A stretch of 64,000 nt of DNA from Gracilaria gracilis (taxonomy: Eukaryota > Rhodophyta > Florideophyceae > Gracilariales > Gracilariaceae): the NCBI GenBank assembly GCA_030374805.1, contig JARGSG010000124.1, forward strand, positions 61,808-125,807, read 5' to 3'. Position 1 is the stretch's first letter, and each line of letters opens with the position of its first letter. Of the stretch, positions 23,901-32,992 are shown piece by piece. The notes under the pieces were generated by a model that saw nothing but the letters and a program-made list of their open reading frames with translations, did no database searches and was not told the DNA's origin. The position numbers and the translations under genes were made by a program.

Positions 23901-24155
23901 TTGCTGGTGGTGATAGGAGTCGTCGTCTGCGATGGGGACGTTGTCGGGAGGGCGGTTTGTGGGAGGGGGAGTTGTATGGAGGTGGGGGGTAGACTTGTGA
24001 CGCTTGATGCATGGGGGGAAGTAGGGAATGCCTCCGCCTGGGGAGAGGAAACGCTTGTTTGGGTTGAGGCGATTGGGGCATCTTCTCCGGTGCCTTTGGA
24101 TGGCGGGGATGGTGCGGGCGAAGAAGGAGCAGCCTTCAAAGCAGCATTTGGGCAT
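20917..24155 (-). CDS. KDZ/Plavaka-type DDE transposase (inner, best preserved)
   Basis: One frame is open for 1054 codons (24081-20917). The natural start is probably ATG 24155 in the adjacent frame: MPKCCFEGCSFFARTIPAIQRHRRRC is a Cys/His zinc finger like those at the start of Plavaka-group transposases. A shift near 23800 would then be needed. In the 1054-residue frame, real homology starts at about residue 95. PCHRC is at 401-405, EPLHKFHLGVSK at 497-508, and KFHLLDHIFEDIRGFG...FEHAHTLFK at 678-711, with Glu704 the likely catalytic Glu. Family knowledge: such enzymes cut and paste CACTA/KDZ-type elements. The outer copy carries stops and a gypsy insertion, so this copy is the likelier recent source of activity. 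Confidence 0.8.
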
Positions 24156-24489
24156 GGCGGGGAAGGTTGGGGGGGGTGTTGGAGAGGATTGGCGGTATGT
24201 AGCGGGAAGCATAATGTGGCGCACGGACGGTGGGACAGAGTGATGGGGATGATTGCACGTGATTCGAAGGCGTTTCATGTATTTAGTATACGAATGCCTG
24301 ATGTGAAATGTGTTGACTAGTGAACCGATCTCCACAAACTGAAAAGGTATTCGATCTATTTGTATACTCCTATTCCTATTCGATAAACAGCTATTTAAGT
24401 TTCTATCTAAGTGTCTATCTCGCTATTCGCCCCCGTATACATGAACGTAGGTGACACTAACACACTTACATTGTGCTGCGAAGCTACCA

Positions 24490-24701
24490 TAAACGAAAGA
24501 AGTATGCTAGTTTCCCTTCCATCCAAACTAGCAAGGATGGAAACAATTTGGAATAATTCTTTCGAAAAAAACTAGCACAAGTGGAAAGGTGGAAATATTT
24601 TCTGAAATTAGCACTTCCAAATTTGGATAAATTCACCGGTTTTTCGTTTGTTTTAATTTGGTCAATTTTGACCGCCAAACTAGCATTCCGATAACCTCGA
24701 C
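24490..24701. repeat. Right terminus of inner element with AAACTAGC repeats
   Basis: Octamers GCTAGTTT/AAACTAGC and close variants are at about 24507, 24523, 24569, 24608 (AATTAGC) and 24677. The outermost 25 bp match the left terminus in inverted orientation. The rest of the terminus differs from the left end, so the terminal inverted repeat itself is short. Confidence 0.8.
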
Positions 24702-25058
24702 GTGCTTGTACTTAAGCACCTTCGCCCTCCTGCCGACTGCCTCGGTAAGCACATCGCTCTGTACCTCCCCGGTACGGTTTCCGGGGATCTCTTCTTCTCC
24801 TCTCACAACCAAGTGATCCTCTCGATTGTGACAGAAGAAAAAAAGATCGCCGCAAACTGTATAAAGGAGGTGCTGTTTCCGTCCTTGTTCTGTTGCGCGA
24901 ACGTAGTGGCACACAAAGTACGTTCGACAATCTTATTCTTTTTCTGCGAATCGTAATAACTGGCGTACTCTTCTATTTTCCATGCTATTGCGTATTCAAG
25001 CCAGAGTCGCCGGACACAGTGTATGCCACTTCTACATCCTTGCTTTACTGAGAACATT
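24702..25058. other. Outer-element intergenic sequence, no gene seen
   Basis: Begins with the second GTGC. Short shadows only; no conserved protein motif was found. Interpreted as the continuation of the divergent region upstream of gene 2. Confidence 0.4.
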
Positions 25059-25320
25059 CGGAAGTGGTTGAGCTGGCCGTGATGGTCGAGTACGATTATT
25101 TGAGTTGTTTAGCTCATGTAATCGGCTTTGGCTCTGACAGCCATCTCAATCACTGTCGCACTGTTGTTATTGTATTAGACTGACTAGATTAGACTGCGCT
25201 AGGTCGAACTATCGGAAGTGGTTGAGCTACCGGTGATGATGGACTACGATTACATGAGTTGTTCAACTCATATAATCGTGTTTAGCCATTACTGATATTT
25301 CAATCACTGAAGAAGAATAG
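25059..25320. repeat. Tandem repeat, two copies of about 110 bp, 154-bp period
   Basis: CGGAAGTGGTTGAGCT starts at 25059 and again at 25213, each followed by a GATTA...GAGTTGTT...AACTCAT...TAATC inverted repeat and an ATTTCAATCACTG-type end. The position upstream of gene 2 suggests a regulatory or structural role, unproven. Confidence 0.7.
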
Positions 25321-25770
25321 TCCCCAATATAGTCACTAGAAGAATGTCGTGGCCAGTGATGCGTTCTTCTTCTCCGACAACCACATAATGCTCGTGGCTG
25401 TCGCAGAGGCGGTATTCATTATCGGTCACGACCTTCGGCGCTATAGGAAAATCTAAACCATATAAAGTTAGAGAAGGTAGTCGGTAGAACTACCTTCTTC
25501 GATTTGATAGGATGTAAAGTTTCTGATATAGCGCATATTCTGCCAGATCGATGTGATGTATTATTTATTTTGTTTTATACATGACCAACACGCTGCGAAC
25601 TACTTCTATTCTAAAATGTTCTCCGTGCTTATGAAGAGCAACTTTTATTGCTTTCCAACAAACTCACCGAATGACAGTCATAGAATTTGACGCCCTTACG
25701 TCCTCCCGTCATTATAAGAAGATGCAGGCCTTAAATATTCATAAAACAATCATAAGTGAAAACCGTCGTC

Positions 25771-26083
25771 GACAGCGGTCTGAGATGTCGTCCAGCTTCA
25801 TCGGCCACGGCGCGTGGACAGCGGTCCGGGGTGAAGTGGCGCTTCATCAGTGCACTGATGAAGCGCCACTCTACCTCGGACCGCTGTCCGAAAGATTAAA
25901 TTTTTTTTTGCCGTGGACAGCCGTCTGGGGTGTCGTCCAACTTCTTCCGCCATAGCACGTGGACAGCCGTCCGAGGTGTCGTCCAACTTCATCGGCCACT
26001 GCGCATGGACAGCGGTCCGGGGTGGTGTGGCTCTTCATCACGGCACTGATGAAGCACCACTCCACCCCGGACCGCTGTCCATG
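25771..26083. repeat. Cluster of long hairpins and direct repeats upstream of gene 2
   Basis: 25816-25852 and 25853-25889 form a 37-bp stem with three mismatches and no loop (GGACAGCGGTCC... outer, CAGTGCACTG centre). 26004-26083 forms a second similar hairpin with the same outer GGACAGCGGTCCGGGGTG. Between them are direct repeats of GTGGACAGCCGTC and TGTCGTCCAACTTC (about 25911 and 25960). Related pieces occur at 14994-15130 left of the inner element. Could be a bidirectional control region or a foldback insertion. Confidence 0.75.
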
Positions 26084-26543
26084 CAGAAAACTTAACGGAC
26101 GCAATTCATTTTTTTTCCTTCAAAACTGGGTGCCTTTATTCTATAGCTACACGTACATAGCAGTTATGACGATCATATATCTTTCTAAATAAAGCGATCG
26201 TGAATTCTAAAACGTGAAATATGGAACCCCTTGAGTTCAATCCTATATTGAGCGAGCGCAGTGTTCGGTCAGGAAGTGAAGGCAACGAACGTCATTGAGA
26301 AGGGTACGTCCACTATACGTTCTCGTGAGCATTCTCGACGGTCGTAATCTGCGTTTCGAATTGTTTGAACCCTTTGTATCCAACATGGCGCCTCTGAACC
26401 ATAAAGGGAGACAGGAGTCACCGCGATCGAAGAGAAACAGCGAAGGGTCAGAAATGGCGGCTTTTACGCGAGGAAGAGAAAAGGCGAAGGTCTCCACGCC
26501 TTTTAGGCCGACATCGCGTTCCGAGCGGTGAACACCGCGCACG

Positions 26544-29500
26544 ATGAAGAAGAAGACGAGTACCCCCGCGCCACATAAGGTAAAAGGTGGCGACTCTGTA
26601 TCTTTGTTCATCAGCCTTGGAAAGGACGAGAACAGGGTTGAGGTTGGTACTGCGGAATTACGTGGCGCGCGGCCTGCTGGTGGTACCAGGAAGGGGCTCT
26701 GCCGTTCACTGCATGGCCATCTTCTAAGAACCACTGCCTTAGAGGTTGAGGATTTGTTGGTTATCTGGGAGACAAATATTTCAATTCATGTAGACCCGAA
26801 GTACCCTTACCGTTTCCAAGATCCGGAGGATCCCCCGAGTAAGCTCACCGAACTGTTTTCGGCTTGGTTGTATGCCTGGGATACGTAGATGAGGGCCTCA
26901 ATTGAGATTCCGCAGAGTCCCACTTTGCACTCCGCTCCGCACCCTGGGGCCGGGAAGTCGTCCACCTCTCTCAGCCTGAAAGTCAAGATGTTAAGAAGGT
27001 CAAAGAATCGGCTGAGCATTCCTCTAAAACCGCCAAACTCCAGTCTCCACCAACGAGAGGAGGAGGACAAGAAGGTTCTAAAGGGATGAAGAAACCGGTG
27101 GGAGCAATTGAGAGGGTTAACATCGTGGATGACTCCGATGACGATGTTGTGGAGGTCATTGGGACTAGTAAGGCTTCCCTGGGTGGACCTGAGGGGGATT
27201 GGTTCGATGAAGGAGGTAGAGTTCCGTCGGATGAGGTGGACACCACGCTGCCGCTACAGAAGCTATCCCTGGCCGACTATGTTCAGCAGTGGTTGACGAG
27301 GTATATCGAGATGATTGAAATCCCGAAGAAGACGGTTGGCAGTGTGAACCGGGGACACAAGGAGGCCACAAAGATGAAATGCCGCAACTTTGGTTGGCTT
27401 CCCTCCGCCGGTTTGATTGCCGTTACACTTGTAGGCGATTTGGAAGCGAGTGATATCGTTGACGGGAGACTTGTGCTGCCTGTAACACTTATAGAGAGAT
27501 ATCACCGATTTCTTGTGTTACAAGACCTGCGTGAGGAAGGAGGGAAGTGGAAGGATATAGTGAAGTCTCTGGATGTTGTGTTATGGAGGGGGAAGGATGG
27601 TAATCCGATGGTCATGAATGAAGTGTTAGGATTTGGCAATCTCCTGAACGAGATGAGCTCCAATGTTCTGAACATGTCTTTCGCAGACAAACTTCACAGC
27701 ACGGTGTCCTTCTTCGAAAACATCATTGACAAAGGAGGAGTGGATGTGAGGAAGGTGACGCCAAAATAGATAGCGGGCGCGTTGAAAAGAAGTGGGGTTA
27801 TCGGGGATTATAGTATGCGTCACTTGAATCGCTATGCGGCACTGGCTCTGAAGTTTGTGCAAAGCGAGGGGCTTCTCCAATTCTTTGAGAAGGTGTGTGA
27901 GGAAGGGCTGCCGCTGACGCTCACACATGTGTCCAGTGACCTCCTTATGGGACTCGCAGATTGGGAATTCCGTTTCGTCGTCGTTGCTTGCAATGGCATG
28001 TGCGACTGAGAATGTTCTCTGCAGGGAGGACGGGCCGTTTTGAGGATATGAGAAAGCACTTCTTTCAGTGCGCAATTGGTATGGTTAAGCTTTGCGAAAT
28101 GACTGCTAAGACGAAGAAGATGACAGTTGAGGAAGTGATGCAGACGGTTCTCACGATTGGAGGAAAAAGGGTATCTGTCTTGGAATATCTCGGGAAGAAA
28201 ACAGCCAAAATGGAGCTCGCGGGAGCAAAGCGTTTGTGAGACGGGATGGTGCTTAGAAGGGTGAAGACTGCAGGTAACAAGCTGGAACAACACTTTAAAG
28301 TATCGCTGCAAAGTTCAGAGGAGGAGAAGGTTGTAGAAGAGGTTATTGAAGAGGTTGTGGAACCGGAGGGGACGGCCAGAGCTCCATCTGCTGAGTTGGA
28401 GAACGATCGCAAGGTAGTGGAAAGCCCTGAACCGGAACCACCGGTGTTAAGACGTAGCACAAGGCGTAAGGTGGTTCCGGGTCGCTTGAGAGTAGAGGAG
28501 GTTGGACGGGTTGTGTAAAAGAAGAGGAAAGCGAGGAAGAGAACTTCTGTAGTGCTTACTGACGACAAGGATCAAGATGATGTGCCATCTGCCCCGAAGC
28601 GAGGAAAGAGGGGTACGGTGAACACATCTTCTGTGGAAATACCTTTGAAGGTTGTTAACCTGTTCAGGAAAATGACGAGGACTGCATTGAAGAAGTTCTT
28701 TAAGAAGCAGAAAATCAATGTGATGTCGTCCAATGAAAGCGAGAAGGAGAGTGATAGTAGTGAGAAGGAGAGTGGATTTGTTGGGGATTACCGGGGGGGA
28801 AGGTGAAGGAGGAATGCGTAGCTCTGAGGATAACAATCCGGATGTTCTCCCGAAGGGGATGAAGACAGCTGGGGAGTACACCGGAGGATCGGATATGTCG
28901 TGACGAATATGGTGAGTGCACTGCCGAGTGAGTGGCCGGGAGGGAAGAATGCTGTGAAACACAAGCACCCGTGGATGGATATGCTTCAACTACAAAAGCA
29001 GCATAGAGTGGGGTGTTTAACGATGGAGGATGTGAGAGCGGTGCATCACGCGGTGTGCTGGCATGCAGCCTGGAATTTGCACAAGGAACTGAAGACTACG
29101 AAGAAAACAGTTCTTGGGGTGAAGCTGCCGTTGAAGGGAAAGCCGAAAAAAGAGGAAGAGGCTCTTTGGATGGCGGCGATGGAGAGGGATGAACTCGCAC
29201 GAGAGTATTTTGCCGCGAAGAGAATGGAGTTGATGGAGAGAGGATTCTGTGTGCTGGAGGAATTTGGAAGTGACGAAGGCATGTCAGATGAGGCGAAGAA
29301 GAGGGGAATGGTGTTGGATGAAGATGGGACAGAGAGTATGTTGGAGTTCTTTCAAAAGAATTTCTTGGAACAGCCGGACCTCAAGTTTGAGGAGAACCGC
29401 AAGAGATAAAACCGTATCATCAATGCGGGAGATGGGAAGGACGAAGGGGATAAGATGCAGGGCATTGGGCGATACATTATCACGAAGAAGGGGATTGTGG

Positions 29501-30252
29501 ATTACATGGGATCGGATGAGAAGATTTTGATGATGGTGAGAATGAGGGCGTTGTTGGATGCTAGGTTTGGGCAGATAGCAACCGCTCTTCGTTTGTGTAA
29601 CACAAGTAGGGCGAAGAAGAGTATGTATGCGCCGTAAACAGGAGGACGTGTGTTTTGTACTGGGGAGGGATGCCCGAGGCAGGTGTTGCACACCGATATC
29701 CGAGGGTTGACGAATGTGGAGAAGAACAATGGGGAGATTCCAGGATTCTTCATGATGGCCTCCGGGGGGAGCTCTTTTATGATATGCGTATGTGAGAGGT
29801 TACATAATATGTATGTGACGGATGACAAGAGTTTGAAGGGGCTGTCTCGTACGATGGTTGTGAAGAAGTTCAGGGTTCCACCGTACTCCATGTTTATTGG
29901 AAGGGGAGATGTGATTCATGCTGGGGCTGGGTACATGGATGCGCTGGTGAAAGAGAGTTGTCTACGGTATCATATGTACTTTGTGCCCGAGGGATACAAG
30001 CTCCCTGATGCGGTGCACAGGCAACCTGCTTTTCGGCCCAAATTCTTAGATGAGGAATTTGGACTCTGGGAAGACCCGAACGACCAGCTAGACGAGGAGG
30101 AAAGTTCTGTGAGCAACTTTGAAATGGAGGACGAGGAAGTTGGAGAGGAGGATGACGAAGAGGAAGATGACGAGGTACAAGGCCACAAGGCTGATAACAT
30201 GGATGGGGACTACGAGGAGGGACCGATGATAATGGATGATGAGGAGGACTAG
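26544..30252 (+). pseudogene. Gene 2 (outer): large protein with C-terminal 2OG-Fe(II) dioxygenase-like domain
   Basis: Likely start at 26544 (MKKKTSTPAPHKVKGG). The N-terminal and middle regions are unrecognised; a conserved block lies at 27270-27740 and a charged Lys/Glu region at 28260-28780. The C-terminal oxygenase fold carries VLHTD (His codon 29689, Asp codon 29695), VIHAGAGY (His codon 29917) and CLRYHMYFVPEG (Arg codon 29965), the HxD...H...R pattern of 2OG/Fe(II) enzymes. It ends with a strongly acidic tail (DEEE/EEDDEEEDDE) to TAG 30250. Breaks: TAG 26886, shift near 26950, TAG 27767, shift near 27990, TGA 28236 (TGG in the inner copy), TAA 28516, TAA 29407, TAA 29635 (GAA in the inner copy). 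Possible substrate: methylated DNA, by analogy to the TET/JBP enzymes linked to KDZ elements in fungi; not shown here. Confidence 0.74.
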
Positions 30253-30469
30253 ATAAAACATGTAGGGCTTGTAGTGTTATGTGTGTGAGAGTGAGGTGAC
30301 TTGACTAGTAATGAGAAATGAAAGAATGTTTTGATATAATTTGAGCATCAAGGGATTGTTGAAGAAAGAAAATAAATTACAAAGCGTGGGGTAAGGAGAG
30401 AGAGTATTGTGCGAAGATATCTTTTTACAAAATGAGACCAAAGTAGTACTGGTACGAAAAGAGAATGTC

Positions 30470-31345
30470 TTTTCTAAGGACATTGAAATGGTTGGTGTGA
30501 AAAGGGGCAGGGTCAGGCAAGCCCGCTGTCTTGGTATCCTCGGAGGAAAGGTAGAAGTGAGCATTTTTGAATTCATACTCAGAGAATGAGGCGTGGAAGG
30601 AGGTTAGAGTGCTGCCGTAGGCGAGGAGTGATTGTACTGTGGAGGGGATATTGTAGGAGATAGCTGTGTTGGAGAAGACTATGCCGAGTAATTCCTACAT
30701 TATCGTTCAGACTATGGTATTGTAGCGAGTGGCCACGTCATGCATGGTAATGAAGCCTTAAGAGGAATCAACTAGGTTGAATGAAGAGATCCAGACGAGC
30801 TTTTCGTAGTAGGATTTAGAGAAGGCGTCTTCGTCAACGATATTGCAAGTGAGACCTGCGTTAAAGAAGCGTTGCACTAGTGCAAAAGCCCATTTTCCGG
30901 TGACAGTTGTAAGGCCGTTGGGAGTAAGAGGGTGACGCCATCCTGCGGAGGTGCACCGAGAGTGGGTACGGCTATGTAAAGAACTGCTCGTGTGGTGTGA
31001 TGAAGACCATGTTTTGAAAGAATGGGAAGAATGTAGCCGTTCTGAATGAAGATCAAGTCTTGTCTGCGAGATGGAAGGCAGAAGCGAATTAATTTTTCCA
31101 ACAAGTTGCTCCTGCCGCAGAAGAAAATGGGACCTTGCGGAATGCTGTGTGCGGCTATGAAATCTTGGAGTGAAAGAATGGTATCTTGAGGGGTACCGTG
31201 GTCGTAAAGCATGGAGCCAATGCGGCCTCTGCATAGAAAAATAGCTGGGGTGTGTGAGGAGCGGAGAGAAGAGGAAGGCGAGATCATTATGTCGAATTTG
31301 TTGGATGCTGTGAGGAGATATTGTGCTACAGGAGAGGAAGGGAGA
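30470..31345 (-). pseudogene. Captured ketopantoate-reductase-like (ApbA/PanE C-terminal) gene
   Basis: Minus-strand frames read FDIMISPS..., DLIFIQNGYILPILSKHGL, VLYIAVPTLGAPPQDGVT, GKWAFALVQRFFNAGL and DEDAFSKSYYEKLVWISSFNLV, followed by a C-terminal helical domain to about 30470. This matches, from memory of the family, plant and algal Rossmann-type proteins related to ketopantoate reductase (QNG loop, the catalytic Lys region EKLVW, helical C-domain). The Rossmann GxGxxG start was not seen, so the 5' end is missing or in another exon; a pyrimidine tract ending CTGTAG at about 31338 could be a splice acceptor. A shift near 30890 and stops near 30758-30690 show decay. The inner element keeps a short remnant, so the gene was part of the family, not a late insertion. 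Confidence 0.55.
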
Positions 31346-31802
31346 GATGCTTAAGTAGAGAACGGCGTTGCCGATGTATACATCGATAAAATGGTTTCAG
31401 ATGAAAAGATAGTTTTTATGACTAAGTAGTTGAAAGAATGAAGTAGGTGGGTAGGAAGGGATTAGGACTGATGAATATGTTTATGAAAAGAGATGTGTCG
31501 AAATGAAGTATAAAGGGGAAGATGTAATGGTAAGGAGTTAAGGAACGGGCGCTGTGGATTGGTTTTGTGGGATGGTACTGAAAGGAAAAAACGAAAATAT
31601 GGAAATATATGGGAGAAATGGAGATTTTGGGGAGTAGCGGGAAATTGAGGTATAAGAAATTGTGATACAAATAGGCCTGCGGGGTAGAGGGGTGTGTGGC
31701 CACAAGTGTAACGGCTGTGCTCAGGGGTGGCAGAAACGAGAGTTGTTGTAAGTTGCTCAGGCCTGTTCAAGTCGTTATCCCCGGACGCCGTCTTTTCTCG
31801 GG
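31346..31802. other. Spacer before gene 1, no gene seen
   Basis: AT-rich and colinear with 16339-16779 in the inner element. Confidence 0.5.
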
Positions 31803-32725
31803 ATGTCGAATGGATACGTTGGTGACGAGGAGCTAATGGCTCTGCTGCATAGAACAGAAGTGCCAGAGACGTCGCCACGGAAGGAGGGAGGGGGTACTGA
31901 GGGGGTTTGTGTGAGTCAGAGGGTTTGTAATGGGGATGGTGGAAAAGTACCGATGAGAAGGTTTTCGGGGGAGATGGAGGAACGGGTGACGAAGCTTGGG
32001 GGGAGTGTGAAGGAGCACTTCGACGAAATTCTGTCGGAGATGGTGGCAGATATAGGACGGGTGGTGCTGAGTGTGTCGGAGGTTGGGGTGCCGATGGAAT
32101 TGATTTCGACGATTCGGAAGAGAATGAAGTGGACTGGGGTGGGGGCTGTAGGACATGTGAATGGGATGTTAGAGTGCATGGGGAGGGAGATGGGGAGGCT
32201 GCGAAAGGAGAACATGGGGCTGAAGGGTAGGGTTGAAGTATTGGGGGAGCAAGTGGGACAGGTGGAGAAGGCGTGCAAATTGCTGATGGATCTGAAGGAA
32301 ATGGTGAGGGGAGGGGGAATAGGGGTGGGAGAGGGAGCAGGTAAAGAGTCGCCGGTGACGCCTGGTTCTCGGGGTGGGCGGGGGAGTGTGAGGGAGAGGG
32401 GGAGAGAAGAGAAAGAAGGAGAAGGTGTGGGGAGTCGACTGAAGAAGAGCAGGAAGGGTGGGGTGACGGTGAAGAAAATGGGAAAGTGTTCGTACCGCCG
32501 CAGTTGCCGGGTGGCGCGCCGTTTATGGGTTTCGGGAGTGCGGCGGCGGCTGCGAAGACGGCGGAGCGTATATTGGAGGGGCAGGAGGAGAAGAGGCTGA
32601 GAGGGCTTGGAAGCCGCTTTGGGGCTAGGAGGGTGAACCAGAATGAGGAGAGTTGTCCGTTGGACTTGTTTAAGTTGACGTTTAGGGAAACGGAGACTCA
32701 GGATCCGAATGCCGAGTTGGAATAA
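31803..32725 (+). pseudogene. Gene 1 (outer): coiled-coil protein, frameshifted
   Basis: Starts MSNGYVGDEELMALLHRTEVPE at 31803. The coiled-coil core (about 32180-32300: MGREMGRLRKENMGLKGRVEVLG) is conserved with the inner copy. The reading frame shifts near 32480; the downstream frame carries FVPPQLPGGAPFMGFG and ends ...DPNAELE with TAA at 32723. Product unknown. It is the last gene before the right terminus. Confidence 0.7.
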
Positions 32726-32992
32726 ACCAGCGATGGTGACCCGAGAGTAAATTATTTTGAGTGATTTTGACGACTGCGACGAACGTGAGGTAACGGGCAG
32801 TGGCGCACGAACTGCAAACTAGCATACAATTTCAACAAATGGAGTTCAACTGCGGCACGCGGAAATGCGATTTCCAAAAAAAAAATTTTGCCCTGCCACC
32901 TAGCGCATTCTGCGAAATTGCTAGTTTTTTTGGACTTTTATTTTCATAACTAGCGATCTAGCATACTAAACTAGCATTCCGAGAACACCGAC
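32726..32992. repeat. Right terminus of the outer element
   Basis: Inverted copy of 15155-15430. Ends AACTAGCATTCC then GAGAACACCGAC at 32992, equal to the inner element's outermost motif. AACTAGC-type repeats at about 32818, 32919, 32948 and 32970. Confidence 0.82.

Larger units (their letters stand above)
15155..24701 (-). mobile_element. Inner element: 9.5-kb internally deleted relative, nested in inverted orientation
   Basis: Both ends carry the same inverted terminus, GTYGRKGTTMTCGG followed by AATGCTAGTTT, at 15155 (inward right) and at 24701 (inward left). The tetramer GTGC flanks both sides (15151-15154 and 24702-24705), a possible target duplication. Inside are gene 1 (-), gene 2 remnant (-), gene 3 (+) and transposase (-), i.e. 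the outer element's order read backwards, without the methyltransferase-SET gene. A deletion junction at 18744-18746 joins the middle of gene 2 to gene 3. The element therefore looks like a deletion derivative that jumped into a relative of its own family. Confidence 0.82.
1..32992 (+). mobile_element. Giant multi-gene DNA transposon (outer element, left end outside window)
   Basis: The gene order and orientation on both sides of the nested inner element (15155-24701) fit one interrupted element. To the left lie transposase (+), gene 3 (-) and methyltransferase-SET (-); to the right lie gene 2 dioxygenase (+), a reductase-like gene (-), gene 1 (+) and a terminus at about 32992. The inner element carries transposase, gene 3, gene 2 and gene 1 in the same relative order, which independently supports this layout. 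Hairpin-type repeats upstream of the methyltransferase (about 14994-15130) resemble those upstream of gene 2 (25771-26083), as expected if both flanks were one divergent intergenic region. After subtracting the gypsy and inner insertions, about 18 kb remains in the window. The alternative is two separate truncated copies abutting the inner element. Confidence 0.72.

Noticed and set aside
1-32992. Maverick/Polinton or Starship identity for the giant element.
   Set aside because: No DNA polymerase B, packaging ATPase or capsid genes, and no tyrosine recombinase captain inside; the transposase is of KDZ/Plavaka type.
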